Assembly: GCA_029939575.1 (NCBI GenBank)
Contig: JAOZSR010000034.1
Location: 1 to 34,249 of the forward strand
From: Fidelibacterota bacterium
Lineage (GTDB): Bacteria > Fidelibacterota > UBA2242 > JAOZSR01
DNA length: 34,249 bases
Direction: 5' to 3'
Within the stretch, counting starts at the first letter, position 1. Each line of letters begins with the position of its first letter. Shown here one piece after another: positions 24,866 to 32,628 of the stretch. The notes beneath the pieces are model-generated. The model did no database searches, was not told the origin of the DNA, and saw only the letters and a list, made by a program, of their open reading frames with translations. The translations under genes and the position numbers were made by a program.

Positions 24866-25795
24866 ATGAAGAAAATTTTGATTATGCTATTAGTTCTAAT
24901 CACAGTGGTTGCAGGACAAAACATAAAAGTTCTGGAAACCAAAGTGCTTATAAAAAATGATAACAGCATCCACTATGCTTTCCCAAACTTTTCCCCGCAG
25001 GGAGATAAAATCCTATATACAACAGTAGGATATAAGGGGCTCTGGCTTTACAACCTGGATGATAATACAACTATCCAACTAAACAATCTCAGGGGAGCCG
25101 GATATAAACCTGTTTTTTCACCAGGAGGTGAAAAAATATTTTTTCGCCATGAAGAGTTGATCAAAAAGCGAAGGTATTTTTCTATTTCTCATCAATCAAT
25201 TGAAACTCGGGAAATCCATGATCTGATTCAAAAAGAAAGAGATGTATCAACTCCAAGAAAGAGTGCTGGCAATATTGTTATATACAAAGCAAAGAATCAA
25301 CGCGAAATTTATAGCTGTGATAAGGAAGTAAAACTTCTGGAAGAATCCATAGAAAAGGAGATAAATGCTTTTACTGAAAACTCAAAATTATATTTAGAAA
25401 TAAATGGCGAAAAATCAGTTATCGAGCCAGTTGGCAAAGGTCATTATATCTGGGGTTCAATTTCACCTGACCGAGATAAAATACTCTTTACCCTGGTTGG
25501 CAAAGGCACCTTTGTTACTAACCTAAATGGTGAAATTTTACTCAACATAAAAAATGCAAATTTTCCAAAATGGTCTTCTGATGGAAAATGGATTGTTTTT
25601 ATGAACGATAAGGATAATGGTCACAAAGTCACTTCGTCTGACATTATGGTTATCCATGTTGAATCGAAAAACTCATTTACATTAACAAACAATGTTGACA
25701 AAATTGCAATGTATCCGTCCTGGTCTGAAAATAAAATAGTTTACCAGACCGCTCAGGGTAACATTGAAATGCTAATTATTGAATTTCAGGAGTAA
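24866..25795 (+). CDS. Secreted TolB/PD40-type beta-propeller protein
   Basis: A 309-residue exported protein with a signal peptide (MKKILIMLLVLITVVAGQ) and repeated PD40/TolB-like blades. Examples are FSPQGDKILYT, FSPGGEKIFFRH, ISPDRDKILFT and WSSDGKWIVFMN. No catalytic residues are seen. The frame opens at ATG 24827 inside the previous gene, but ATG 24866 with AAAGGAAA upstream begins a normal signal peptide. Seven bases separate it from the amidase start, so the two are co-transcribed. It may hold or inhibit a partner hydrolase or bind glycan. Function is not known. Confidence 0.78.
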   Translation: MKKILIMLLVLITVVAGQNIKVLETKVLIKNDNSIHYAFPNFSPQGDKILYTTVGYKGLWLYNLDDNTTIQLNNLRGAGYKPVFSPGGEKIFFRHEELIKKRRYFSISHQSIETREIHDLIQKERDVSTPRKSAGNIVIYKAKNQREIYSCDKEVKLLEESIEKEINAFTENSKLYLEINGEKSVIEPVGKGHYIWGSISPDRDKILFTLVGKGTFVTNLNGEILLNIKNANFPKWSSDGKWIVFMNDKDNGHKVTSSDIMVIHVESKNSFTLTNNVDKIAMYPSWSENKIVYQTAQGNIEMLIIEFQE

Positions 25796-25802
25796 ATTTA
25801 TT

Positions 25803-28355
25803 ATGAAATACATTAAACTTTTTACACTTTTGATTTTTTCAACAATTGTACTTTTTTCGCAGGATTTATCCGGAACAAAAGTATGCATTGATCCGGGACA
25901 TGGCGGACATGAATCTGACGACAGATATATGCCAGAAACAGGTTTTTGGGAATCTGAAAGTAACCTGACAAAGGGTTTGTTTTTAAAAGGCATCCTGGAA
26001 AGTCTGGGCGGTTTTGTTGTTATTACACGTACCGGCAATGACGACCCGCCACCAACTGAGGGTTATGGAACTCCTGATGATCCATCTTTGTCTCAACGGG
26101 CAGCCATTGCAAATGAAAATAATGTTGATTATTTTATTTCTATTCATAGTAACGGCGCTAACGGCCAGGCAAATTATACTTTGGCAATTTTTAATGGAAA
26201 AACCAATGATCCGCGATATCCCTTGGCAAAAACAATGGCTCAAATACTGTCTGAACAAATTTATACCGCCAACCGAACAACAACCCATTATGCCTGGGGA
26301 GACCTGACAATGCATCCGGACTGGAACTATGGATATGGAGTGTTCTTTGATGGCACTACTCCTCTCAGCATGCCGGGAAATATCAGCGAGGGTTCTTTCC
26401 ATGATTATATTCCCGAATCATGGAGATTAATGAGCATTGATTACAGGCAAAAAGAATCCTGGGCAATTGCACAGTCTATTACCAATTATTTTGAAGAGGG
26501 AGATATTGTTTCACAAAATATTTTATTGGGAATGGTCAGGTCTTTATACGAATCACCGGATTATTTCTGTTTATCCTCTTTACACGATCAGTATTTACCA
26601 TTGAATAATGCTAAAGTTAAACTGATTCCTGATAATGCTCCTGAAGATAGTGTAATCTATTATTGTGATGATAACAATAATGGCTTTTTTATGTTCGATA
26701 GTTTAGAGTCAGCAGACTACCAGATAATTATTGAAAAAGAAAATTATTATAATGATACGGCAAGTGTATTCGTTGACAGGAAAATGTTCAATTTTAAAGA
26801 TAGATATCTGACAATAAAAACTCCACCAACCGTGGTATCTACAAAACCTGCAAACAATGAATCCTCTTTCCCGGCCTGGGATCCTATCAAAATCACCTTT
26901 TCGAGAGAAATGAATATTACCGGTGCTTTAGATAAAATCTCCTTTTCACCTGATGCCGATTTTTCAGTCAGTTGGGAAAACACAAACACTGTTTTGTGGA
27001 TAAATCCCGATTCTCTTGGCTTTGAAACCGAATATACTGTTACAATTTCCAGCAACCTGACTGATGTGTATGGTCATAATTTAGATGGAAATAATGATGG
27101 AACCGGTGGAGATGATTTTTCCATAACTTTTATTACTTCACCTCCTGATATTACACCACCAAAAGTTGTATCTCATTATCCGGAGATGTTAGCTCATGAT
27201 ATTGCTTTAAAACCGGTTCTCAACGTAACATTTGACGAAATAATAAATAGCAGTTCCATAAATACAGAAAGTATTAAACTAAAAAATCACGCAACTGATA
27301 CATTTGTGGCGATTGACATTCTGGTTTTTAATAAAAATAATAAAACCGGAATCAGCATTTTTCCCCGGGATGCACTGATTGCCGACAATTTACATGTTAT
27401 AACAATTTCTGAAGAAATTAAGGACATGTATGATAACCATCTGACCAATCAAGTATTCTTTACATTTTTCACCGAAGAAGCATCTCCTGAATTTACAACA
27501 ATTGATAATTTTAATAATATTGGCACTAATTGGTGGGAACCGTCGCAAAGTGGCAGTACTATGGGTGTTGTTGTTGAGAATACATATATGGAGTCTAATT
27601 CCGATACATTGAACCCCATTACTCCAAACAACTCTGCCTCTATGGAAATCGGTTTTCAGTGGGATCTTAATAGTGGAAACTGGTTAGTACGAAACTATCT
27701 AAGTAAAGGCGCGCCATTAGATGTCACTTTTGATAGAAATAATTTGCTTCAGGTGTATGTGTTTGGTGATGGTGGAAATTCAAAATTCAGATTTGCTGTA
27801 GATGATAATATTGGTGGTAGCAGTGGAACCGAAGTGAGCCCCTGGTATGAGATTGATTGGGTTGGCTGGAAAGTAGTAACCTGGGATATGTCAACAAATG
27901 AAACCGGTTCATGGATTGGCGATGGTTCATTAGATGGAAAACTCAGGGTTGATTCATTTCAACTTACCTATGGCAATAATGAGAATGCAGCCAGTAGAGG
28001 TGTTGTATTTCTTGATGATTTTGCTGTGGTTCATATCCCGGAAGTGGCAATAGATGATAACAATCAACAGGTTGCTCAAGGTTTTGAATTAATGCAAAAC
28101 TATCCCAACCCTTTTAATCCAACCACCAACATCAATTTTGCTATTCCTCAAACCGGAAATGTAAAAATTGGTATTTATAACATACAGGGTGAATTGGTCA
28201 AAGAATTTCAAATGGGAAAACTTTCACAGGGAAATTATAATGTGGTTTGGAATGCCCGGGATAATGATAATCGCAATGTAGCTTGCGGAACATATTTTTG
28301 CCGATTAGTCTATAAAGACCAGTCAATTACTCAAAAAATGTTGTATTTAAAATAA
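25803..28355 (+). CDS. Secreted N-acetylmuramoyl-L-alanine amidase with Ig-like and T9SS-type domains
   Basis: An 850-residue zinc amidase that would remove stem peptides from MurNAc. The signal peptide is about residues 1-20 (LFSQ). The Amidase_3 domain (24-235) has zinc ligands His33 in DPGHGGH, Glu50 (or Glu52) in FWESES and His115 in SIHSNGAN, and the catalytic glutamate Glu196 in NISEGSFHDY. A carboxypeptidase-regulatory-like segment (about 250-340) follows, then two Big_5-type Ig-like domains (about 347-455 and 458-560). Next comes a carbohydrate-binding-like beta-sandwich (about 570-755) and the C-terminal sorting module with NYPNPFNPTTNINF. The frame opens at 25779, but ATG 25803 begins the signal peptide. 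It would feed the denuded glycan to SpoIID/NamZ and the free peptides to the NlpC/P60 enzymes. Confidence 0.92.
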   Translation: MKYIKLFTLLIFSTIVLFSQDLSGTKVCIDPGHGGHESDDRYMPETGFWESESNLTKGLFLKGILESLGGFVVITRTGNDDPPPTEGYGTPDDPSLSQRAAIANENNVDYFISIHSNGANGQANYTLAIFNGKTNDPRYPLAKTMAQILSEQIYTANRTTTHYAWGDLTMHPDWNYGYGVFFDGTTPLSMPGNISEGSFHDYIPESWRLMSIDYRQKESWAIAQSITNYFEEGDIVSQNILLGMVRSLYESPDYFCLSSLHDQYLPLNNAKVKLIPDNAPEDSVIYYCDDNNNGFFMFDSLESADYQIIIEKENYYNDTASVFVDRKMFNFKDRYLTIKTPPTVVSTKPANNESSFPAWDPIKITFSREMNITGALDKISFSPDADFSVSWENTNTVLWINPDSLGFETEYTVTISSNLTDVYGHNLDGNNDGTGGDDFSITFITSPPDITPPKVVSHYPEMLAHDIALKPVLNVTFDEIINSSSINTESIKLKNHATDTFVAIDILVFNKNNKTGISIFPRDALIADNLHVITISEEIKDMYDNHLTNQVFFTFFTEEASPEFTTIDNFNNIGTNWWEPSQSGSTMGVVVENTYMESNSDTLNPITPNNSASMEIGFQWDLNSGNWLVRNYLSKGAPLDVTFDRNNLLQVYVFGDGGNSKFRFAVDDNIGGSSGTEVSPWYEIDWVGWKVVTWDMSTNETGSWIGDGSLDGKLRVDSFQLTYGNNENAASRGVVFLDDFAVVHIPEVAIDDNNQQVAQGFELMQNYPNPFNPTTNINFAIPQTGNVKIGIYNIQGELVKEFQMGKLSQGNYNVVWNARDNDNRNVACGTYFCRLVYKDQSITQKMLYLK

Positions 28356-28418
28356 ATTATTGTCTGTTAGGCAACTATTCGAATTTTTGCCTGCAAAATA
28401 AAACATTATATATTATTC

Positions 28419-28443
28419 AGGAATTATAAAAAAAACAATTCCT
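28419..28443. promoter_or_regulatory. Inverted repeat abutting the thrC promoter
   Basis: AGGAATT (28419-28425) and AATTCCT (28437-28443) flank an A-rich 11-base spacer. The right arm shares its last base with the -35 element, so a protein bound here could affect promoter use. A second, weaker pair, AGGCAA (28369-28374) / TTGCCT (28387-28392), lies closer to the amidase stop and may be a weak transcript end. Confidence 0.35.
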
Positions 28444-28471
28444 TGAACATTATATAAATTATTACTATAAT
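28443..28471 (+). promoter_or_regulatory. Sigma70 promoter of thrC
   Basis: TTGAAC (28443-28448), exactly 17 bases, then consensus TATAAT (28466-28471). The ATG follows 24 bases later with TAGGAT as ribosome site. This marks a new transcription unit after the cell-wall block. Confidence 0.7.
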
Positions 28472-28495
28472 TAAGTAATAAATAGTAGGATAAAT

Positions 28496-29719
28496 ATGGA
28501 TTATTATTTTAAATGTATTGATTGTGGCGCAGAATATCAGCCAGATAAAATTCATTATTTATGTCCGGCTTGTGAAGCAAATCAAAAAGCCGATGAATTC
28601 CAAAAAGGAGTTTTATCGACTATTTTAAATCCTCACGACTTAAAAGTTTTAAGATTAAAACCCTTTATCTCTGCTACAGATTTTTTTATTTTTCCCTTTC
28701 ATGACTATTATTCCTTTCCGGCTGGCAACACTGCCCTGATGACTCCATCCCGGCTTAGAGAAAAACTGGGATTTAAAAATTTGTTTTTCAAAAACGATTT
28801 TCAAAATCCTTCCGGATCATTAAAAGACCGGGCATCATTGTTGGTAGCAGCCCAGGCTGATTATTATAATGAAAAAACTGTAGTGTTGGCCTCCACCGGA
28901 AATGCCGGTGCTGCAATGGCGTGTGCCGGCGCTGCCCTTGGGCTGGATGTAATTTTGTTTGTGCCGGAAACCGCACCCAGAACAAAACTTTTGCAATCTG
29001 TACTCTATGGTGCCAGAGTGGTTCCTGTCAAAGCAAATTATGATCAGGCTTTTAAAATTTCAATAGAATATACAAAAAAATATGGCGGAATTAACCGCAA
29101 CACAGCCTATAATCCGATTACAATTGAAGGTAAAAAATCAGTAGCCACAGAATTGTATAATCAATTTCATGAAGAAGTTCCGGATTATATTATTGTTCCG
29201 GTTGGTGATGGTGTCATTTACAGTGGTGTATATAAAGGATTTCATGATTTAAAAGAAGCCGGGTTAATTAATTATATTCCCCGTATTATTGGCGTTCAGG
29301 CCCAAAAAAGCAATGCGATTTCCAGAGCATGGAAAACAGGCTCCTTCAAAAAGTTAGACACTACCGGCACAATCGCAGATTCAATTTCTGTTGAATCTCC
29401 GGCAAATGGTAGAATGACAGTAAAATATATTAATGAATGTGATGGCTGGGTTACAGAAGTTAACGATGAAGAAATTTTAGCTGCTCAGTTAGAGTTGGGT
29501 AAAGAAGCCGGGGTTTTCGTTGAACCTGCTTCTGCATCAGCCTGGGCCGGTTTTTTAAAAGACCAAAAACGATTTGAGCCAGAAGCATCAGTTGTAATCT
29601 TATTAACCGGAACGGGGCTTAAAGACACCAGAGCAATTGAACCAAAAATACAATTTCCCGAATCTGTTGAGCCTAATCTGGACAAGATCAAAGAACACTT
29701 AGATCAAAAGCAAAACTGA
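28496..29719 (+). CDS. thrC: Threonine synthase-like PLP enzyme
   Basis: A 407-residue fold-type II PLP enzyme. The N-terminus has a zinc-ribbon-like C7-x2-C10 ... C23-x2-C26 motif. The PLP lysine is Lys110 in NPSGSLKDRAS, and the phosphate-binding loop region reads ASTGNAGAAMA. Threonine synthase converts O-phosphohomoserine to threonine. The archaeal/plant-like class with an N-terminal Cys motif fits the sequence. Related enzymes such as cysteate synthase share the fold, so the assignment is probable rather than certain. No other threonine-pathway gene is adjacent. The next gene starts one base after this stop, so the two are co-expressed. Confidence 0.75.
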   Translation: MDYYFKCIDCGAEYQPDKIHYLCPACEANQKADEFQKGVLSTILNPHDLKVLRLKPFISATDFFIFPFHDYYSFPAGNTALMTPSRLREKLGFKNLFFKNDFQNPSGSLKDRASLLVAAQADYYNEKTVVLASTGNAGAAMACAGAALGLDVILFVPETAPRTKLLQSVLYGARVVPVKANYDQAFKISIEYTKKYGGINRNTAYNPITIEGKKSVATELYNQFHEEVPDYIIVPVGDGVIYSGVYKGFHDLKEAGLINYIPRIIGVQAQKSNAISRAWKTGSFKKLDTTGTIADSISVESPANGRMTVKYINECDGWVTEVNDEEILAAQLELGKEAGVFVEPASASAWAGFLKDQKRFEPEASVVILLTGTGLKDTRAIEPKIQFPESVEPNLDKIKEHLDQKQN

Positions 29720-29720
29720 G

Positions 29721-30314
29721 ATGCACAAAACAGAAAACCTTGAGGCAATTATCCTGGCGGCGGGAAAATCATCGCGCATGGGAAAGTTCAAACCATTATT
29801 ACCATTTTTAAACAGTACAATTATTGAACATAGTATAAACAGGGCAGCAGAAGTGGCGAATAAAGTACTGGTTGTTATTGGTTTTCGCGGAGATGACATT
29901 ATTCATTTAAAAAAATGGGATAAAAAAATAAAATTTGTAAAAAATCCCGAACCTGAGCGCGGAATGTTTTCTTCCATCTTTGAAGGTGTGGCAAAATCAG
30001 GAAGCGGGAGAGTGTTTATTGGGCTTGGCGACCAGCCTCATATCAAAAAGAACATTTATAAAAAACTGGCCAATGCCGGGAAAGCAGATGTTGTTCAGCC
30101 TGTTTACAATGCCAGGCCGGGCCATCCGTTACTTATTTCTGAAAACGTCAAAAAACATATTCTTAACAACAAAGACAGTATTTCAACAATTACTCTAAAA
30201 AATATTTTAGTCGGTTTCAAAAAAAATTTTGTTGAAGTTGATAATGATTCAATATTGACAGATTTGGATACTATAACTCAATATAAAGAAATGATTAAAA
30301 AAGAGCTGGATTAA
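29721..30314 (+). CDS. MobA/MocA-like nucleotidyltransferase
   Basis: A 197-residue GT-A-fold nucleotidyltransferase of the MobA-like NTP transferase group. The nucleotide-binding loop is ILAAGKSSRMGKFKPLLPF (11-29). FIGLGDQPHI (99-108) carries the metal-binding Asp104, and a later ARPGHPLL motif is typical of molybdenum-cofactor cytidylyltransferase (MocA). No molybdoenzyme or Moco biosynthesis gene is nearby, and the start is one base after the threonine synthase stop. A different nucleotide-activating role is possible. Confidence 0.78.
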   Translation: MHKTENLEAIILAAGKSSRMGKFKPLLPFLNSTIIEHSINRAAEVANKVLVVIGFRGDDIIHLKKWDKKIKFVKNPEPERGMFSSIFEGVAKSGSGRVFIGLGDQPHIKKNIYKKLANAGKADVVQPVYNARPGHPLLISENVKKHILNNKDSISTITLKNILVGFKKNFVEVDNDSILTDLDTITQYKEMIKKELD

Positions 30315-30325
30315 AATTAGTTTAT

Positions 30326-30354
30326 TTGACAGTTTGCTCAAGTTGTGTTATATT
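30326..30354 (+). promoter_or_regulatory. Near-perfect sigma70 promoter for small membrane protein pair
   Basis: Consensus TTGACA (30326-30331), 17 bases, then TATATT (30349-30354). The first small gene starts 45 bases further on. It begins 12 bases after the nucleotidyltransferase stop. Confidence 0.7.
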
Positions 30355-30398
30355 CAAATATGAAATTAAAAAAATAAAAGGTGAAAAAAGGAGACATT

Positions 30399-30587
30399 AT
30401 GAGAAACATGGGCATAATATTTTGTGTGATTGGACTTGTATTATTTTTCATTTTAGGTTTACCGGAATGGATTGTAAAACTAATTGCTTTGGCTGTTACT
30501 TTATTGGGAGTGTTTGCGATTTTTAACCCTGAAAAAGCCGCAAAAGTTTTTGAAAAATATAAACCCGGTAAAGAAGACACTAAATAA
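30399..30587 (+). CDS. Small membrane protein, tandem paralogue 1
   Basis: A 62-residue protein with two hydrophobic segments (about 4-21 and 24-40) around the turn GLPEWIVK, then a charged tail ending EKYKPGKEDTK. The frame opens at GTG 30381, but AAAAGGAGACATT places the start at ATG 30399. It is clearly related to the next gene: both share the pattern ILGLP.W.VKLI..A..L.G.FAI...A.KA. The family is unknown to me. Probably an inner-membrane hairpin protein transcribed from the strong promoter just upstream. Confidence 0.75.
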   Translation: MRNMGIIFCVIGLVLFFILGLPEWIVKLIALAVTLLGVFAIFNPEKAAKVFEKYKPGKEDTK

Positions 30588-30626
30588 CCAAAAAATGAAT
30601 TTAAAATTTCTTAATAAGGAGATAAT

Positions 30627-30872
30627 ATGAAAAATTCAGGCTTAATCTTAGTTATAGTTGGATTGTTAATATTCTTTGTTTTAGGCTTACCTGTATGGCT
30701 GGTCAAACTTATTGGTGTTGCACTTGCTCTTTTTGGTCTGTTTGCAATTATCGCTCCTGCAAAAGCATCTGTATGGTTAGACAAAATGAGTGGTTGTTGT
30801 AAAAAGAAAGAAAAAGAGGTTGTTGTAGAGGAACCTAAAGAAGAAAAAAAAGCCAGCAAGGAAAAAAAATAA
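30627..30872 (+). CDS. Small membrane protein, tandem paralogue 2 with charged tail
   Basis: An 81-residue protein with the same two-helix hairpin as its neighbour (FVLGLPVWLVKLIG) plus a longer cytoplasm-like tail. The tail has GCCKKKEKE, then VVVEEPKEEKK and a Lys/Glu-rich end. AAGGAGATAAT lies directly before ATG 30627. Thirty-nine bases separate it from paralogue 1, and a terminator follows 78 bases after its stop, so the two form a bicistronic unit. Function unknown. Confidence 0.75.
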   Translation: MKNSGLILVIVGLLIFFVLGLPVWLVKLIGVALALFGLFAIIAPAKASVWLDKMSGCCKKKEKEVVVEEPKEEKKASKEKK

Positions 30873-30949
30873 ACATCAAAGAAATATTGTTTAGAGATTC
30901 TTTCGGCTAATTGTTGTAACTTTTTTTAACTAAAATAATCTAAATTTGT

Positions 30950-30985
30950 AGGGATTATCAAGATATTTGATAGTCCCTGTTTTTT
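30950..30985 (+). terminator. Intrinsic terminator after small membrane protein pair
   Basis: An 11-bp stem (30950-30960 with 30968-30978, one G-U pair) closes a 7-base loop and is followed by GTTTTTT. This is a textbook rho-independent signal on the plus strand. Confidence 0.85.
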
Positions 30986-31105
30986 CAAACAAAACTACTG
31001 TCAGTTTAATAAAATTTCCGGATTCAGGCTTAAGATTCCCTTGTAATTTATGACCTTTTCAAGCAGACTCCTTAATCCGGTATTAATAAAGAAATTAGGA
31101 GAAAC

Positions 31106-31318
31106 ATGCCAATTTTTGATTATGAATGTCAGAATTGCGGAAATATTTTTGAAGAATTAGTGAGGTCGTCCAGCACACCGGACTCTGATATTAAATGTCC
31201 TAAATGTGGTGATAATAATTCCAGAAAAAAACTCTCAGCACCGGCGATTGGCGGGAGCACCCATTCAACAACCTCATCTGTTCCAGCCGCAGGTTGCGGC
31301 TCTGGTGGCTTTACCTGA
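31106..31318 (+). CDS. FmdB-type zinc ribbon protein
   Basis: A 70-residue protein beginning MPIFDYECQNCGNIFEEL, the FmdB/CxxC_CxxC_SSSS regulatory family start. The zinc ribbon uses C8-x2-C11 and, later, CPKCGD. The tail is Ser/Thr/Gly-rich and ends AAGCGSGGFT, a common feature of the family. The ribosome site is TTAGGAGAAAC. A weak promoter candidate is TTCAAG-N17-TATTAA (31058-31086). Family members are widespread; their role (FmdB was named as a regulator of the formamidase operon) is poorly known. Confidence 0.85.
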   Translation: MPIFDYECQNCGNIFEELVRSSSTPDSDIKCPKCGDNNSRKKLSAPAIGGSTHSTTSSVPAAGCGSGGFT

Positions 31319-31431
31319 GCATAAACTGAACCTGGTCGTGTATCGGGTAAAACATCATATTTATTATTATTTAGAATCTAATACAAAAGGCATAAACGCC
31401 GTGTATTAAGTTGAATACTTTCTTGTCCTAC

Positions 31432-31460
31432 CTGTCAATCGATGGCAAAATTTGTATAAG
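31432..31460 (+). promoter_or_regulatory. Candidate promoter of the anchored unknown gene
   Basis: CTGTCA (31432-31437), 17 bases, then TATAAG (31455-31460), about 90 bases before the ATG of the next gene. The rest of the gap 31319-31550 shows nothing else I can support. Confidence 0.35.
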
Positions 31461-31550
31461 AAAAAAGATCTACTACCAATATCTGGAAATTTATATCCCT
31501 TTTTTGTAAATTAGACGAGACAATTATTTATTATTATGAATGAGGTATAT

Positions 31551-32537
31551 ATGAAAAATTTAATGTTTTTTATCTTTTTTCTTGTATTATTAGGAATTGC
31601 CGGGGTTATTTTTATTCCTGATCTTGAAATATACAAAGAGCACCAGGTTAATTGGTTCAATTCAACTTTGGCTGATGATCTGGAGCAATCAATCAGTTCC
31701 TCATATTTATATGAATCTTCCAATCTGAAACACTTTACAGCAAAACATGATCTCAGGATAACAGTTGACCTGAAAGAAGCCTGTTTATATAATCCACAAG
31801 ACAGCTGGGATTTTTGCAGCAGGGTAGCAGAAGAATACTTAAAGGGAATTGATACTCTTAATATTTTTAAATATTATAATTTAAAAACAATGGACATTGG
31901 ATTTTATGTCTCCGGCCGTCGAGAATTTGGCGAGATTTATTATTTTCATAAAGGAAAACTGGAAAATTATTATGAAAATGTAAAACTCGAAATTTTCACT
32001 AATGACAATAAAAAAACCCGTGAATTGGTCGAAAAAAGAGAAGCCCGGACCAGAAAACAATATATTAAAGAACAGGAAAAAATCGCCTTTGGTCAGGCCA
32101 TGTTTGGTGACAGCCGGAAACAGGTGTGGGATAAGTTTGCCAAACATCCGGCAATTAGTGGAAAAAGGTGGTCAGAAAATAATATAAACTTTAAACTACA
32201 AATCGAAAATCAGATCTATAAAATTATGGGGCTTTATCATAATGATGAATTATATCTTGTCAACATTGCCGGTAATGGATATTGGGAAAATCAATATTCC
32301 GATGATTTTAAGAAGAACTGGCAGGCACTGGTTGATTTTTTTGAAAAAGAATATGGAGCACTCTCATCTAATTTTTTAGAATCAAATGTTCTTAAAGAAG
32401 GGATGATTGAATGGACTCACACCTGGAAAATTGGCAAAAAAGTAATTAATGTCGGCATAAGCAAAGTGAATAGTAAATATCATGCAGTAGCTTGGATTGC
32501 AGATAAGCCGGTTTTAGATAAAATAAATCAACAGTAA
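31551..32537 (+). CDS. Unknown membrane-anchored or exported protein
   Basis: A 328-residue protein that I do not recognise. The first 20 residues (MKNLMFFIFFLVLLGIAGVI) form a signal anchor or uncleaved signal. The rest is soluble and rich in aromatic and charged residues. A middle helical segment, about residues 160-185, is Lys/Arg/Glu-rich (REARTRKQYIKEQEK). It is followed by a compact block with FGDSRKQVWDKFAKHPAISG and paired strands resembling a small alpha/beta domain that ends near AVAWIADKP. The frame opens at ATG 31536, but ATG 31551, preceded by TGAGGTATAT, starts the hydrophobic segment cleanly. It lies between the zinc ribbon gene and the Wzi-like gene and is followed by a possible weak terminator. 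Confidence 0.7.
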   Translation: MKNLMFFIFFLVLLGIAGVIFIPDLEIYKEHQVNWFNSTLADDLEQSISSSYLYESSNLKHFTAKHDLRITVDLKEACLYNPQDSWDFCSRVAEEYLKGIDTLNIFKYYNLKTMDIGFYVSGRREFGEIYYFHKGKLENYYENVKLEIFTNDNKKTRELVEKREARTRKQYIKEQEKIAFGQAMFGDSRKQVWDKFAKHPAISGKRWSENNINFKLQIENQIYKIMGLYHNDELYLVNIAGNGYWENQYSDDFKKNWQALVDFFEKEYGALSSNFLESNVLKEGMIEWTHTWKIGKKVINVGISKVNSKYHAVAWIADKPVLDKINQQ

Positions 32538-32576
32538 AGCAAAATTTCACTCTTCCGGTTTCCCGACCTACCTGAC

Positions 32577-32611
32577 GGAATTCAATAAATTCCTTGGTCT
32601 TATTTTTTATT
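32577..32611 (+). terminator. Weak terminator after the unknown anchored protein gene
   Basis: GGAATT (32577-32582) and AATTCC (32588-32593) form a 6-bp stem followed by TTGGTCTTATTTTTTATT. The stem is short and the T-tract begins late, so termination would be partial. Confidence 0.35.
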
Positions 32612-32628
32612 CACAGTAACTTAACTAT

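Noticed and set aside
26014-26307. Plus-strand overlapping frame of 97 codons inside the amidase gene
   Set aside because: It overlaps the catalytic domain of the amidase in another frame and encodes low-complexity Leu/Ile/Phe-rich sequence with no ribosome site.
25983-26402. Antisense frame of 139 codons within the amidase gene
   Set aside because: It is antisense to a strongly conserved amidase domain and has no recognisable protein features.
29721-30314. Molybdenum-cofactor gene cluster
   Set aside because: Only one MobA-like gene is present; no moa, mog or molybdoenzyme genes flank it.
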